Shown: positions 1 through 6,463 of the stretch, in pieces
Layout of the letters: every line of letters starts with the position of its first letter
Position numbering within the stretch: position 1 is the first letter of the stretch
Assembly (NCBI GenBank): GCA_018435055.1
Contig: JAHDOA010000036.1
Span: 1-33,278, forward strand
Origin: Pelotomaculum sp.
GTDB lineage: Bacteria > Bacillota > Desulfotomaculia > Desulfotomaculales > Pelotomaculaceae
Direction of reading: 5' to 3'
DNA length: 33,278 nt
Made by a program: the position numbers and the translations under genes
Notes under the pieces: model-generated
What the model saw: only the letters and a program-made list of their open reading frames with translations
Told to the model about the DNA's origin: nothing
The model's database searches: none

Positions 1-318
1 AACGGTGTGTTTGAAGGTTATGTTTCTACAATTACGGTAATGGAATTATTATCTTCTCCCAGAATATCTGAACAACGTTATGAAGCAATTAGAAATTTGC
101 TCGAAGCCTTCGAACATATACCTGTAGATAAGAAAGTTGCAACTATCGCAGGTAAGTTGTTATCAACGTACCGTGCCTCACATGGCATAGAGCCTTTGGA
201 CGCCCTTATTGCTGCAACAGCCCTGGCTAACAATGCAGTTTTATTTACCCTAAATAAAAAACATTTCAGGTTTATTGCGGGTTTAGTCAGTATGAATCCG
301 TATTTAACTGAAACATAA
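1..318 (+). CDS. PIN-domain ribonuclease toxin (VapC-like), 5' end outside window
   Basis: C-terminal part of a PIN-domain protein. PIN toxins cleave RNA with a cluster of acidic residues holding Mg2+/Mn2+ and normally pair with an upstream antitoxin. The frame is open from base 1, so the gene starts outside the window. Visible signatures are VSTITVMELL (the PIN strand ending in a conserved Glu), LDALIAATAL (helix carrying a catalytic Asp) and LFTLNKKHF (the usual T-N-x-x-HF end of VapC proteins). About 105 residues are present, against roughly 130-150 for a whole VapC; the missing part would hold the first catalytic Asp. The antitoxin gene is not in view. Family assignment is fairly secure. 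Toxin activity is inferred; a stand-alone PIN nuclease is possible. Confidence 0.75.
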   Translation, partial: NGVFEGYVSTITVMELLSSPRISEQRYEAIRNLLEAFEHIPVDKKVATIAGKLLSTYRASHGIEPLDALIAATALANNAVLFTLNKKHFRFIAGLVSMNPYLTET

Positions 319-384
319 AATTAGTCAGTGTCAACTTACCCCTGGCTAATTGCCCGGCAGCAGCAGGCGGAACTGGACAGCATG

Positions 385-650
385 GCTATCTTTAATATCA
401 ACGACGCTAAAAAATGCTGGGTTGAAACTTGTTTGGAACTGGGGCGCCCGGTACTGGAGCCTTTAACCGGTGATTTTTCCGGCCAGCTCAGGATCCTAAA
501 TCTCTGCACCGGGTATTGTCAGAAAAAAGCCAGGGAAGAAAATATCAGCCTGAATCAATATATTAATTACCAGCTTGCCCGGGGAGTCGGTCATCCAACA
601 GCAGCTCCCAAAAAAAAGTGAGTACCAGAAAACCTTGATTTAAAGTGACT
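385..650 (+). pseudogene. hicB-type antitoxin remnant (3' half)
   Basis: From base 385 this stretch is nearly identical to the 3' part of the intact hicB-like gene at 22773-23180 (matching from 22911). It begins in the NINDAKKCWVETCLELGRP segment. A 7-nt deletion after CAGGATCC, a 1-nt insertion in the A-run and another 1-nt insertion near GCTTGCCC scramble parts of the frame, and there is no native start. The DNA-binding end (REENISLNQYINYQLA, an Arc-like ribbon-helix-helix segment) is still readable. The first repeat copy follows directly. This is a dead fragment; its 5' counterpart lies at 19820-19916, beyond brxL. Confidence 0.85.
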
Positions 651-652
651 TA

Positions 653-723
653 AACAAAGAGAGCCACAGGCCGGCCCCGCCCGCCTGTGGCTTCCTTAAT
701 TTGATAAAGATACAAATATGCGC
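653..723 (+). repeat. ~70-bp hairpin repeat, copy 1
   Basis: First of three copies in the window. The core is a 9-bp perfect stem GCCACAGGC (663-671) / GCCTGTGGC (683-691) with an 11-nt C/G-rich loop. It is preceded by AAACAAAGAGA and followed by CTTCCTTAATTTGATAAAG and ACAAATATGCGC. Copies 1 and 3 match along their whole length; copy 2 matches to GATAAAGAT. The hairpin with a T-rich tail could terminate transcription, but conservation beyond the stem suggests a mobile or recombination-active repeat. Copy 1 directly follows the hicB remnant. Confidence 0.85.
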
Positions 724-1070
724 AGGGAAAACCGTTTTTGAAAAATAAATTTGAAACCGATTTAAATAATTGATTCCAAAACCAGTAATGACACGATTGG
801 GCTTACAATACTTGTAAATGTATAGTGATATTTATTATACCAGCAAATATTTATTATTGAAGCTCATGAATATTTATAGTATATTAAAAAAAATAAATAA
901 TAATGACGGTCAAGCTATTCTAATGAAAATTAGGAAAGTGAGGGCAAAATACCTAAGTTCAAATATGGATATGGTGTTTTTTCTTGAGAAGTCGGTTTAC
1001 TGGGGTGGGTAGCCTTTTATCAGGTTACTCATTTTTTATTGTGCATTATTAAACTTTAAGGAGGTGTAAA
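724..1070. other. AT-rich non-coding stretch upstream of nhaA
   Basis: About 350 bases with no convincing gene. The longest frame (818-1012) is low in complexity, lacks a good ribosome site and resembles nothing I know. A weak promoter is possible: TTGTAA at 812-817, 17 bp, TTATAC at 835-840. The stretch may be an untranslated leader of nhaA; I recognise no riboswitch class in it. Confidence 0.4.
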
Positions 1071-1139
1071 ATGGACGAACTTTACACCCAAGTTAAGCCA
1101 CTCCAATTGAAGTATTTATTCAACGAAAGGCAGAGCTGA
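1071..1139 (+). CDS. 22-codon leader ORF coupled to nhaA
   Basis: A short frame encoding MDELYTQVKPLQLKYLFNERQS. It has a near-ideal ribosome site, AAGGAGGTG, at about 1059-1066. Its stop TGA (1137-1139) shares its last base with the nhaA ATG (1139-1141). This TGATG arrangement is typical of translational coupling: ribosomes finishing the leader restart on nhaA, whose own site (AAAGG about 1126-1130) is weaker. The peptide has no known homologue that I recognise. It may be a regulatory leader peptide, or the stub of a lost gene that still drives nhaA translation. Confidence 0.55.
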   Translation: MDELYTQVKPLQLKYLFNERQS

Positions 1140-2488
1140 TGAGAGAGAATACCTATCATTTGTTTAGACATATCATGAAACCTATATCAAGATTTGTGAA
1201 TGGCAAGATGTTGAGCGGCTTATTATTGTTGGCATCAGCTGGTGCGGCATTTGCGTGGGCTAATTCCAGTTTTTCCAGCAGTTATTATGCCCTATGGGAA
1301 ATTCCTATCTCCTTTAGTATAGGGGGGTTGGGCTTTTCTGACACTTTGGGTCATTGGGTTAATAATGGTTTAATGGCTATATATTTTTTTGTTATTGGGC
1401 TGGAGATTAAGCGGGAGATCTTGGTAGGGGAACTATCGAACGTCCAATATGCCACACTGCCTGCATTAGCGGCCCTGGGCGGAATGATAGTTCCTGCTGT
1501 CTTATACATGGCATTTAACCAGGGAGGACCAGGTGAAGCAGGATGGGGTATACCTATGGCTACTGATATTGCTTTCTCTCTTGGCTGTCTGCAGGTTTTG
1601 GGTTCATTAGTACCCGTTTCATTAAAAATATTTCTCCTGGCTCTGGCGATCTTTGATGATATGGGAGCTATTCTGGTAATTGCTTTCTTTTATACTAATG
1701 AAATAAACTTTATTAGCCTGGGAGCCGGAATATTTATTCTGTTAGTATCGATTATATTAAATATAAAAGGAGTACGAAAAGCTTATCCTTATGCTTTACT
1801 GGGTATTGCTTTATGGGCGGCATTCTTTTATTCTGGCATTCATGCTACCATCGCTGGTGTGCTGCTTGCGTTAACCATACCCGCGCGCAGCCTGTATGAT
1901 CAAGAGACCTTTGTAAAAGAATCTAATAATATAATAGGGGAGTTTCCGCAAAAAGATTTCAGTATTATGATGGTTGACGAAAATCAAAGAAAGATAATGA
2001 GGCAGCTCCAAGGGGCAGTTGATGATTTGAATACTCCATTGCAGAAACTTGAAGATAAACTCTATCCCTTGGCCTCCTATTTTATACTTCCGCTCTTTGC
2101 TCTGGCAAATGCAGGAGTGAATGTAGCTCAGGGCAGTGAGGGAAGCAGTTTGTTAAATCCCATTACCATAGGAATAGTTGCCGGTCTTTTCATCGGCAAA
2201 CCACTAGGTATAACATTATTTTCCTGGCTGTCTATAAGATGGGGCATAGCGAAATTACCGGATAAAGCTAATTGGAGCCAGATGTTAGGGGCAGCTTGTC
2301 TGGCCGGTATAGGTTTTACTATGTCTTTGTTTATCACTAATCTGGCATTTGCAGAGAATATATTTATGTACGAAGCTAAAATTGCCATAATAATAGGATC
2401 TGGCTTATCTGCATTCCTGGGAACAGCTATCTTCCTGATTAGCCATAGCAGAAGCCGAGCCAAGATCCAAAAAGCAGCTGATATATGA
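1139..2488 (+). CDS. nhaA: Na+/H+ antiporter NhaA
   Basis: Inner-membrane antiporter that exports Na+ (or Li+) in exchange for two H+, used for pH and sodium homeostasis. The 449-residue protein is strongly hydrophobic with the NhaA layout. Family hallmarks: VIGLEIKREILVGEL in the second conserved segment, GIPMATDIAFSLG with D143 (the counterpart of E. coli D133), and LALAIFDDMGAI with D173 and D174, the ion-binding pair equivalent to D163/D164. It is longer than the 388-residue E. coli protein, mainly through a hydrophilic insert around residues 255-300 before the last membrane segments, as in several non-enteric NhaA proteins. The start is fixed by the TGATG overlap with the upstream leader. 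uspA follows after 62 nt. The low GC matches the rest of the accessory stretch and differs from the BREX operon. Confidence 0.95.
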   Translation: MRENTYHLFRHIMKPISRFVNGKMLSGLLLLASAGAAFAWANSSFSSSYYALWEIPISFSIGGLGFSDTLGHWVNNGLMAIYFFVIGLEIKREILVGELSNVQYATLPALAALGGMIVPAVLYMAFNQGGPGEAGWGIPMATDIAFSLGCLQVLGSLVPVSLKIFLLALAIFDDMGAILVIAFFYTNEINFISLGAGIFILLVSIILNIKGVRKAYPYALLGIALWAAFFYSGIHATIAGVLLALTIPARSLYDQETFVKESNNIIGEFPQKDFSIMMVDENQRKIMRQLQGAVDDLNTPLQKLEDKLYPLASYFILPLFALANAGVNVAQGSEGSSLLNPITIGIVAGLFIGKPLGITLFSWLSIRWGIAKLPDKANWSQMLGAACLAGIGFTMSLFITNLAFAENIFMYEAKIAIIIGSGLSAFLGTAIFLISHSRSRAKIQKAADI

Positions 2489-2550
2489 GTAAACCCGCTA
2501 ATCGAGTTGTGTTAAGCTAATGATTTAATAATTGGGAGGGGTAAGCGATA

Positions 2551-2970
2551 ATGTTCAACAATATTTTGGCCCCGGTTGACGGATCCGAATTTTCTCTAAA
2601 CGCTGCCAGAGTAGCTGCATCTATAGCAAATAAATATTCAGGAAAGCTCACCCTGTTGCATGTAATTAGCGAATCATTAAGCAATAGATCGGTGGCTGAT
2701 CTGAACCAGGGAATTGCTTTACTCAGGGCAGAAGGCAGTCGGATTTTAGAGGCCGCCTTTGATGCTACAGGTAAAGCAGAAAACGAAGTGGAAAAAGCTT
2801 TATCATGGGGAAATCCAATGGAAATTATTTTAGAAGAAGTCGCAAACAATGGTTATGACTTAATTGTGATGGGGAGCCGTGGATTGAGTCCTATAAGGGG
2901 TCTGCTGATGGGAAGCGTCAGCGAACGGATCACCAGGGCAGCAACATGTCCAGTACTAATTGTGAAATAG
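2551..2970 (+). CDS. Universal stress protein, UspA family
   Basis: Small cytoplasmic nucleotide-binding protein of the UspA superfamily (139 residues, the normal size for one domain). The N-terminus [13 protein letters not shown] is the classic first strand with the Asp that contacts ATP. The C-terminal segment [20 protein letters not shown] fits the ATP-binding pattern G-x2-G-x9-G-S exactly, so it is probably an ATP-binding rather than an ATP-free member. A GGGAGGGG ribosome site lies 11-17 nt upstream of the ATG. It follows nhaA on the same strand and precedes an ftsH remnant. This set (antiporter, Usp, FtsH) looks like part of a stress-tolerance cassette, which is inference. Its exact role cannot be read from sequence. 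Confidence 0.93.
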   Translation: MFNNILAPVDGSEFSLNAARVAASIANKYSGKLTLLHVISESLSNRSVADLNQGIALLRAEGSRILEAAFDATGKAENEVEKALSWGNPMEIILEEVANNGYDLIVMGSRGLSPIRGLLMGSVSERITRAATCPVLIVK

Positions 2971-3048
2971 CTTTCGCTTGCAGCATCCAAAAGCGCAGTG
3001 CAATTTGAAATATTTAGCTGCCTTTTCGCTCCACCCAACCCAGGCGCG

Positions 3049-3228
3049 TACATCCGGCGCTCTAGGCTATACCATGCAGGTAGATGAAGGCAACCGCTAT
3101 CTATTAAGCCGCGAGGAGATTGAAAACAAGATTGCCACTTATACAGGAGGGCGTGTGGCTGAAGAAATTGTTTTCAACACATTTACAACCGGCGCGTCCA
3201 ATGATATTGAGCAGGCTCACCAGCGCAG
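3049..3228 (+). pseudogene. ftsH remnant (part of the peptidase domain)
   Basis: Reading from about 3049, [20 protein letters not shown] and then [11 protein letters not shown] and [11 protein letters not shown] are unmistakable pieces of the FtsH zinc-metalloprotease domain, the part just after the HEAGH zinc site. About 58 residues survive of a protein normally 600-650 long. The AAA+ ATPase, the membrane segments, HEAGH and the C-terminus are all absent. The frame ends in an unrelated tail directly at repeat copy 2, so the 3' break coincides with that repeat. An ATG-starting frame exists from 2978, but residues before 3049 do not look like FtsH. It cannot encode a working protease. Confidence 0.88.
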
Positions 3229-3294
3229 GTGACATAAACAAAGAGAGCCACAGATCGCCCCGCCCGCCTGTGGCTTTTCTTGTTTGATAAAGAT
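3229..3294 (+). repeat. ~70-bp hairpin repeat, copy 2
   Basis: Second copy: AAACAAAGAGAGCCACAG, a C/G-rich loop, CTGTGGC, a T-rich tail and GATAAAGAT. The stem is shortened to 7 bp because the arm bases following CCACAG are changed. It shares GTGAC-TAAACAAAGAGAGCC with copy 1. It sits exactly between the ftsH remnant and the promoter of the DUF5320/UPF0251 operon, so it marks a boundary between two gene modules. It may also stop transcription coming from nhaA-uspA. Confidence 0.82.
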
Positions 3295-3340
3295 TGAAGC
3301 TGCCGGTTATTTTTCTTGCTCAAAAAAGGAAGGATGGTTA

Positions 3341-3368
3341 TTGACATATGCCATAAACGGGATATAAT
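3341..3368 (+). promoter_or_regulatory. Sigma-A-type promoter of the DUF5320/UPF0251 operon
   Basis: Perfect consensus boxes TTGACA (3341-3346) and TATAAT (3363-3368) with a 16-bp spacer, 45 nt before the first start codon of the operon. Both predicted operator copies overlap or flank it, so it is probably repressible. Confidence 0.85.
3345..3358 (+). promoter_or_regulatory. Operator copy 1 (CATATGCCATAAAC)
   Basis: Contains the 9-nt palindrome TATG-C-CATA (3347-3355) and lies in the promoter spacer. It is repeated with one mismatch at 3381-3394, exactly 36 bp downstream, which puts both sites on similar faces of the helix. The likely binder is the UPF0251 protein encoded in the same operon (inferred). 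Confidence 0.65.
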
Positions 3369-3380
3369 AAGAATAGATGG

Positions 3381-3394
3381 CATATGTCATAAAC
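3381..3394 (+). promoter_or_regulatory. Operator copy 2 (CATATGTCATAAAC)
   Basis: Second copy, with the palindrome TATG-T-CATA at 3383-3391, just downstream of the expected transcription start. A protein bound here and at copy 1 would block the promoter from both sides. Confidence 0.65.
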
Positions 3395-3412
3395 TATAAG
3401 GAGGTGAATAAC

Positions 3413-3691
3413 ATGCCAAGAGGGGATGGAACCGGCCCAATGGGCGCTGGATCAATGACTGGAAGAGGTATGGGAATTTGCGCAGGCGCTGATGCAGTAA
3501 AGTATGGAGCTGGCCGCGGAATGGGCCCAGGTCAAGGGCATGCTTGCAGACGCGGTTTCGGTCGCGGTTTTGGCAGAGGATTTGCAGTTGACCAGACCTC
3601 CGCGAAAACACAAAAAGAGCTGCTCGAAGAACAGAAAACCATGTTGCAAGAACGACTCGGAGCTATTGATAAGCAATTAGAGAACTTATAA
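3413..3691 (+). CDS. Glycine/methionine-rich DUF5320-type protein
   Basis: A 92-residue protein of unknown function. The N-terminus MPRGDGTGPMGAGSMTGRGM is typical of the DUF5320 group, small proteins often found next to UPF0251/DUF134 regulators and iron-molybdenum-cofactor-like (NifX/NifB-type) proteins in anaerobes. The middle is rich in Gly, Arg and Phe (RRGFGRGFGRGF) with two Cys. The last ~35 residues (KTQKELLEEQKTMLQERLGA) form a predicted helix, probably a coiled coil. I chose the ATG at 3413 because AAGGAGGTG precedes it; an upstream in-frame ATG at 3377 has no such site and overlaps the operator. It is first in the operon. Metal binding or sensing is a guess from context. Confidence 0.8.
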   Translation: MPRGDGTGPMGAGSMTGRGMGICAGADAVKYGAGRGMGPGQGHACRRGFGRGFGRGFAVDQTSAKTQKELLEEQKTMLQERLGAIDKQLENL

Positions 3692-3754
3692 TGGCCATCA
3701 GGGATAACCGGAGGACGCTCTGGTTATTTCTGATCAGAATTGAGGAGATAAATC

Positions 3755-4108
3755 ATGGCCAGACCGAGAAAGTGGAGAAATGTATGCCGCTTGCCTGAGA
3801 GCAATAGATTCGGTCCTCTTGATTCATCTGCAGATGCAAAAAACCATGTAATCATGACCGTTGACGAGTATGAAACCATAAGACTGATCGATTTGGAGGG
3901 CTTTACCCAAGAAGAGTGCGCCACGCAGATGAATGTGGCTCGCAGTACCGTGCAAGGCATTTATATCGGGGCCAGAAAAAAGCTGGCTGAATCATTAGTT
4001 GAAGGAAAGGTACTGTCGATTGAGGGTGGTGAATACCGGCTTTGTGATGGGTTGGGGAATGGTTGTGGTCGCGGCTGTCATAGGCATAGACATAGACATA
4101 GGCGATGA
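3755..4108 (+). CDS. UPF0251 (DUF134) DNA-binding regulator
   Basis: A 117-residue predicted transcription regulator. The N-terminus [20 protein letters not shown] is the family signature. A helix-turn-helix resembling sigma-70 region 4 follows: [20 protein letters not shown] then [16 protein letters not shown] (about residues 36-72). The C-terminus is unusual: CGRGC followed by four His-Arg pairs, encoded by a CATAGR hexanucleotide run at 4079-4105. Alternating His with two Cys suggests a metal-sensing tail. GAGGAG precedes the ATG. It probably binds the TATGNCATA sites upstream of its own operon. UPF0251 is a recognised family, but its effector is not known to me. Confidence 0.88.
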   Translation: MARPRKWRNVCRLPESNRFGPLDSSADAKNHVIMTVDEYETIRLIDLEGFTQEECATQMNVARSTVQGIYIGARKKLAESLVEGKVLSIEGGEYRLCDGLGNGCGRGCHRHRHRHRR

Positions 4109-4135
4109 GTATGGCGAATAAATGAGGGGTTATAT

Positions 4136-4609
4136 ATGACAACTGCACTTTATATTATTGCATTAGTAGCTCTTGGCGTCTCATTTTTTAAGAGCAAGGA
4201 AAAATCAATCCTTGCCCTTAAAAAAGCGTGGAAGTCATTTGAAAATATTTTACCCCAATTTCTCTCCATCTTGATTATTATCGGCATGATGTTAGCAGTT
4301 TTAACGCCAGAACAAATTTCAAAAGTTTTAGGCAATGAATCAGGATGGTATGGTGTGATGATTGCCGCGATTATTGGTTCAATTACCTTAGTGCCTGCAT
4401 TTGTAGCATTTCCGCTGGCAGCGGCCTTGTTAAGAAGCGGTGCAGGATATATGCAGATTGCGGCTTTTGTATCTACACTCATGATGGTTGGTATTGTAAC
4501 TATGCCAATAGAGATTAAATACTTTGGGAAAAAAGCGACAATTGTCAGGAATGCTGCGGCATTAGCTTTTTCATTAGTTGTGGCATTGGTCATGGGGATG
4601 GCGTTATGA
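4136..4609 (+). CDS. Half-size COG0701-type permease, subunit A
   Basis: A 157-residue membrane protein with about four to five hydrophobic helices. It matches one half of the COG0701 permease family (PF03773, which includes ArsP-like organoarsenical exporters), normally a ~300-residue protein made of two repeats. The core KVLGNESGWYGVMIAAIIGS is followed by PAFVAFPLAAALLRSG. The same pattern occurs in the next gene (KYMGEHSGLIGVLIAFLLGS, PLYAAFPVAGVLLKKG), so the two proteins are related halves that probably pair in the membrane. Its end overlaps the next start (ATGA at 4606-4609). The substrate is unknown; a metal or metalloid is plausible from the neighbours. Confidence 0.82.
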   Translation: MTTALYIIALVALGVSFFKSKEKSILALKKAWKSFENILPQFLSILIIIGMMLAVLTPEQISKVLGNESGWYGVMIAAIIGSITLVPAFVAFPLAAALLRSGAGYMQIAAFVSTLMMVGIVTMPIEIKYFGKKATIVRNAAALAFSLVVALVMGMAL

Positions 4610-5151
4610 GATCAAAAGCGTTAAATTTGGTTAAGAGGTATAGAATATTTCTGCTGCTTGCTTTTCTCAACATAGCCATACTCATTTTCTTGCCACAGGT
4701 GGGTGTTAAGTCTGTACAGTTAACATGGTCGAATTTTATAGAGATGCTGTCAGTCTTGCCGCCGATTTTTATATTGCTTGGATTATTGGACGTTTGGGTG
4801 CAGAGAGAAACCATGACAAAGTATATGGGAGAGCATTCAGGTTTGATTGGTGTATTGATTGCCTTCCTTTTAGGTTCTGCTGCTGCCGGTCCTTTATATG
4901 CTGCTTTTCCTGTTGCGGGTGTACTGTTGAAAAAGGGCAGCAAATTATCAAATGTTTTTATTATGCTTGGAGCTTGGTCAACTACAAAAATTCCTTTACT
5001 TTTATTTGAGGCATCAGCTCTTGGATTTAAATTCATGCTCTTGAGGCTGGTTATGGATATATTTGGGATTGCCATCATTGCCTATTTTACAGAAAAGATG
5101 CTATCTAAGAAAGAAAAAGAGGAAATATATCAAAGGGCATTAGCCCAATAG
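4606..5151 (+). CDS. Half-size COG0701-type permease, subunit B
   Basis: A 181-residue membrane protein, partner of the preceding half-permease and translationally coupled to it by a 4-nt overlap. A short cytoplasmic start (LNLVKRYRIF) leads into a first helix. Then comes the conserved YMGEHSGLIGVLIAFLLGSA / GPLYAAFPVAGVLLKKG repeat core and two further helices, ending in a charged tail (KMLSKKEKEEIYQ). Together A and B give the size and repeat layout of one complete COG0701 permease. No substrate-binding residues can be named from sequence. Confidence 0.82.
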   Translation: MRSKALNLVKRYRIFLLLAFLNIAILIFLPQVGVKSVQLTWSNFIEMLSVLPPIFILLGLLDVWVQRETMTKYMGEHSGLIGVLIAFLLGSAAAGPLYAAFPVAGVLLKKGSKLSNVFIMLGAWSTTKIPLLLFEASALGFKFMLLRLVMDIFGIAIIAYFTEKMLSKKEKEEIYQRALAQ

Positions 5152-5258
5152 TAGTGTTCAAATTGTTTTTCCTAATATGTACTTATGACAGTAGTTTTAG
5201 TGTTTTAAATGTGATAAACGGTATTGATAGCAAATCAACAAAAAAGAGGGGATTTTAC

Positions 5259-5591
5259 ATGAAAGTCGGATTAATCAGATGTATGCAGACAGAGGATATG
5301 TGTCCTGCAACAACAGATTTTAAAGTGATGAAAGAAAAGAAATGTGCATTTGAAGGTGTAGAAGAGGAAATTGAAGTTATTGGAGTGAATACCTGTGGTG
5401 GGTGTCCAGGGAAAAAGGCTGTGACCAGAGCAGCTGAAATGATAAGGCGTGGCGCCGATACAATAGTGTTGGCTTCATGTATAACAAAAGGAAATCCTAT
5501 AGGGTTTGCCTGTCCGCATGCAGAACAGATGAAGACTGCAATTCAAAAGAAGGTTGGCGAAACTATAAGGATTATTGATTACACACATTGA
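5259..5591 (+). CDS. CGGC-domain protein
   Basis: A 110-residue protein of the CGGC-domain family (PF08821), named for a conserved Cys-Gly-Gly-Cys motif thought to bind a metal. The start KVGLIRCMQTEDMCPATTDF has the family's early Cys residues. NTCGGCPGKKAV carries the CGGC at about residues 46-49. LASCITKGNPIGFACPH supplies two more Cys and a His. I start it at ATG 5259, preceded by AGAGGGG; a frame open from 5154 has no ribosome site. A 107-nt gap separates it from the permeases, but it is in line with them and probably in the same operon, consistent with metal handling. Its biochemical role is unknown. Confidence 0.82.
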   Translation: MKVGLIRCMQTEDMCPATTDFKVMKEKKCAFEGVEEEIEVIGVNTCGGCPGKKAVTRAAEMIRRGADTIVLASCITKGNPIGFACPHAEQMKTAIQKKVGETIRIIDYTH

Positions 5592-5681
5592 TATTGAAGA
5601 TATGTGTCACATTAGTTGAGTAAATAGTATAAGGGCAAACCTTCTTGGTAAGAATCAGGGAATGAAATCTTACATAGTCTC

Positions 5682-5752
5682 AAACAAAGAGAGCCACAGG
5701 CCAGCCCCGCCCGCCTGTGGTTTCCTTATTTAATAAAGATACAAATATGCGC
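5682..5752 (+). repeat. ~70-bp hairpin repeat, copy 3
   Basis: Third copy, matching copy 1 over its whole length (AAACAAAGAGAGCCACAGGC ... ACAAATATGCGC) with only a few differences, one of them a G-T pair at the stem end. It lies directly upstream of the BREX leader. Copies 1 and 3 therefore form direct repeats bracketing the 5-kb accessory stretch. It may also isolate brxA from upstream transcription. Confidence 0.85.
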
Positions 5753-5773
5753 CTTGAGCATACCTTTACGAAA

Positions 5774-5797
5774 ATATTTGTTATAATATTTGTTATA
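5774..5797 (+). promoter_or_regulatory. Perfect tandem 12-mer in the brxA leader
   Basis: ATATTTGTTATA occurs twice with no gap (5774-5785 and 5786-5797), 36 nt before the brxA start. The stretch also holds TATAAT at 5782-5787 and again at 5796-5801, usable as -10 boxes, but no well-spaced -35 box is evident. It may be an operator or activator site controlling the operon. Confidence 0.5.
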
Positions 5798-5833
5798 TAA
5801 TGAAAAAAATAGACTAAAAAGAAGAGGCAGCAA

Positions 5834-6433
5834 GTGAAAGAAAAAATCTACAGCGCTAAAATTGAAAAAGCCCCCTTTACTTTTATTGAGCTGAAAAAAG
5901 CGGCAGCCCTGGCCCTGCAGGGTTTCAGCCAGGCTGAAATCAAAGAAATAGCGGTGCGCGACAACCTCTTTCAAGTAAACACCGACGACCGCAAAAAGGA
6001 ACTGGCGCGGATGGTCTTAAAAAGAATGCAGGCTTTGGACCAGTACTTGCTGCAGCAGTTGGTTAATGGAAGCGCGGCGACAGGCAAGCTGATTGTTCTC
6101 TACGCCATCATGAAAACTGACCGGCTGTTTTTTGAATTTATGAACGAAGTATTTAAAGAAAAACTGATTATCCGGGACTACACCCTGGCTGATAAAGATT
6201 TTTACAATTTCTTCGCCGAAAAAAAGGAACAAAGCGAGAGATTGGCTGCCTGGCGTGAATACACATTTTACAAGGTAAGACAGGTGTATATCCGGGTTCT
6301 CTTTGAAGCAGGCCTGATTAAAGATAAAAAAAGCAGGGAAATTGTCAAACCGCTCCCGGACCAATCCTTGATTCACAACTGGTTGTCCCGGGGCGATGGT
6401 ATGATCGTTAATATACTACGCGGGCATAACTAG
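5834..6433 (+). CDS. brxA: BrxA (DUF1819), type 1 BREX
   Basis: First gene of the BREX operon, 199 residues, the usual BrxA size. BrxA is a small, mostly helical protein (DUF1819) resembling the RNA-binding antiterminator NusB; it binds DNA in some systems, but its exact task in defence is unsettled. Recognisable segments are YSAKIEKAPFTFIELKKAA near the N-terminus and the central KLIVLYAIMKTDRLFFEFM. The start is GTG at 5834 behind AGAGG; no ATG fits better. It is followed after 30 nt by brxB. The order brxA-brxB-brxC-pglX-pglZ-brxL defines type 1 BREX. Confidence 0.93.
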   Translation: MKEKIYSAKIEKAPFTFIELKKAAALALQGFSQAEIKEIAVRDNLFQVNTDDRKKELARMVLKRMQALDQYLLQQLVNGSAATGKLIVLYAIMKTDRLFFEFMNEVFKEKLIIRDYTLADKDFYNFFAEKKEQSERLAAWREYTFYKVRQVYIRVLFEAGLIKDKKSREIVKPLPDQSLIHNWLSRGDGMIVNILRGHN

Positions 6434-6463
6434 CGTTCCTGGCGAGAAACGAGGGATAAACCC

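Noticed and set aside
818-1012. 64-codon frame upstream of nhaA
   Set aside because: Low-complexity, AT-driven sequence, no good ribosome site and no resemblance to a known protein.
724-1070. Possible sodium or pH riboswitch ahead of nhaA
   Set aside because: I looked for known conserved cores but could match none; only the coupled leader ORF is supported.
4079-4105. CATAGR tandem repeat as a possible CRISPR-like array
   Set aside because: The unit is 6 nt, has no spacers and is in frame inside the UPF0251 gene.
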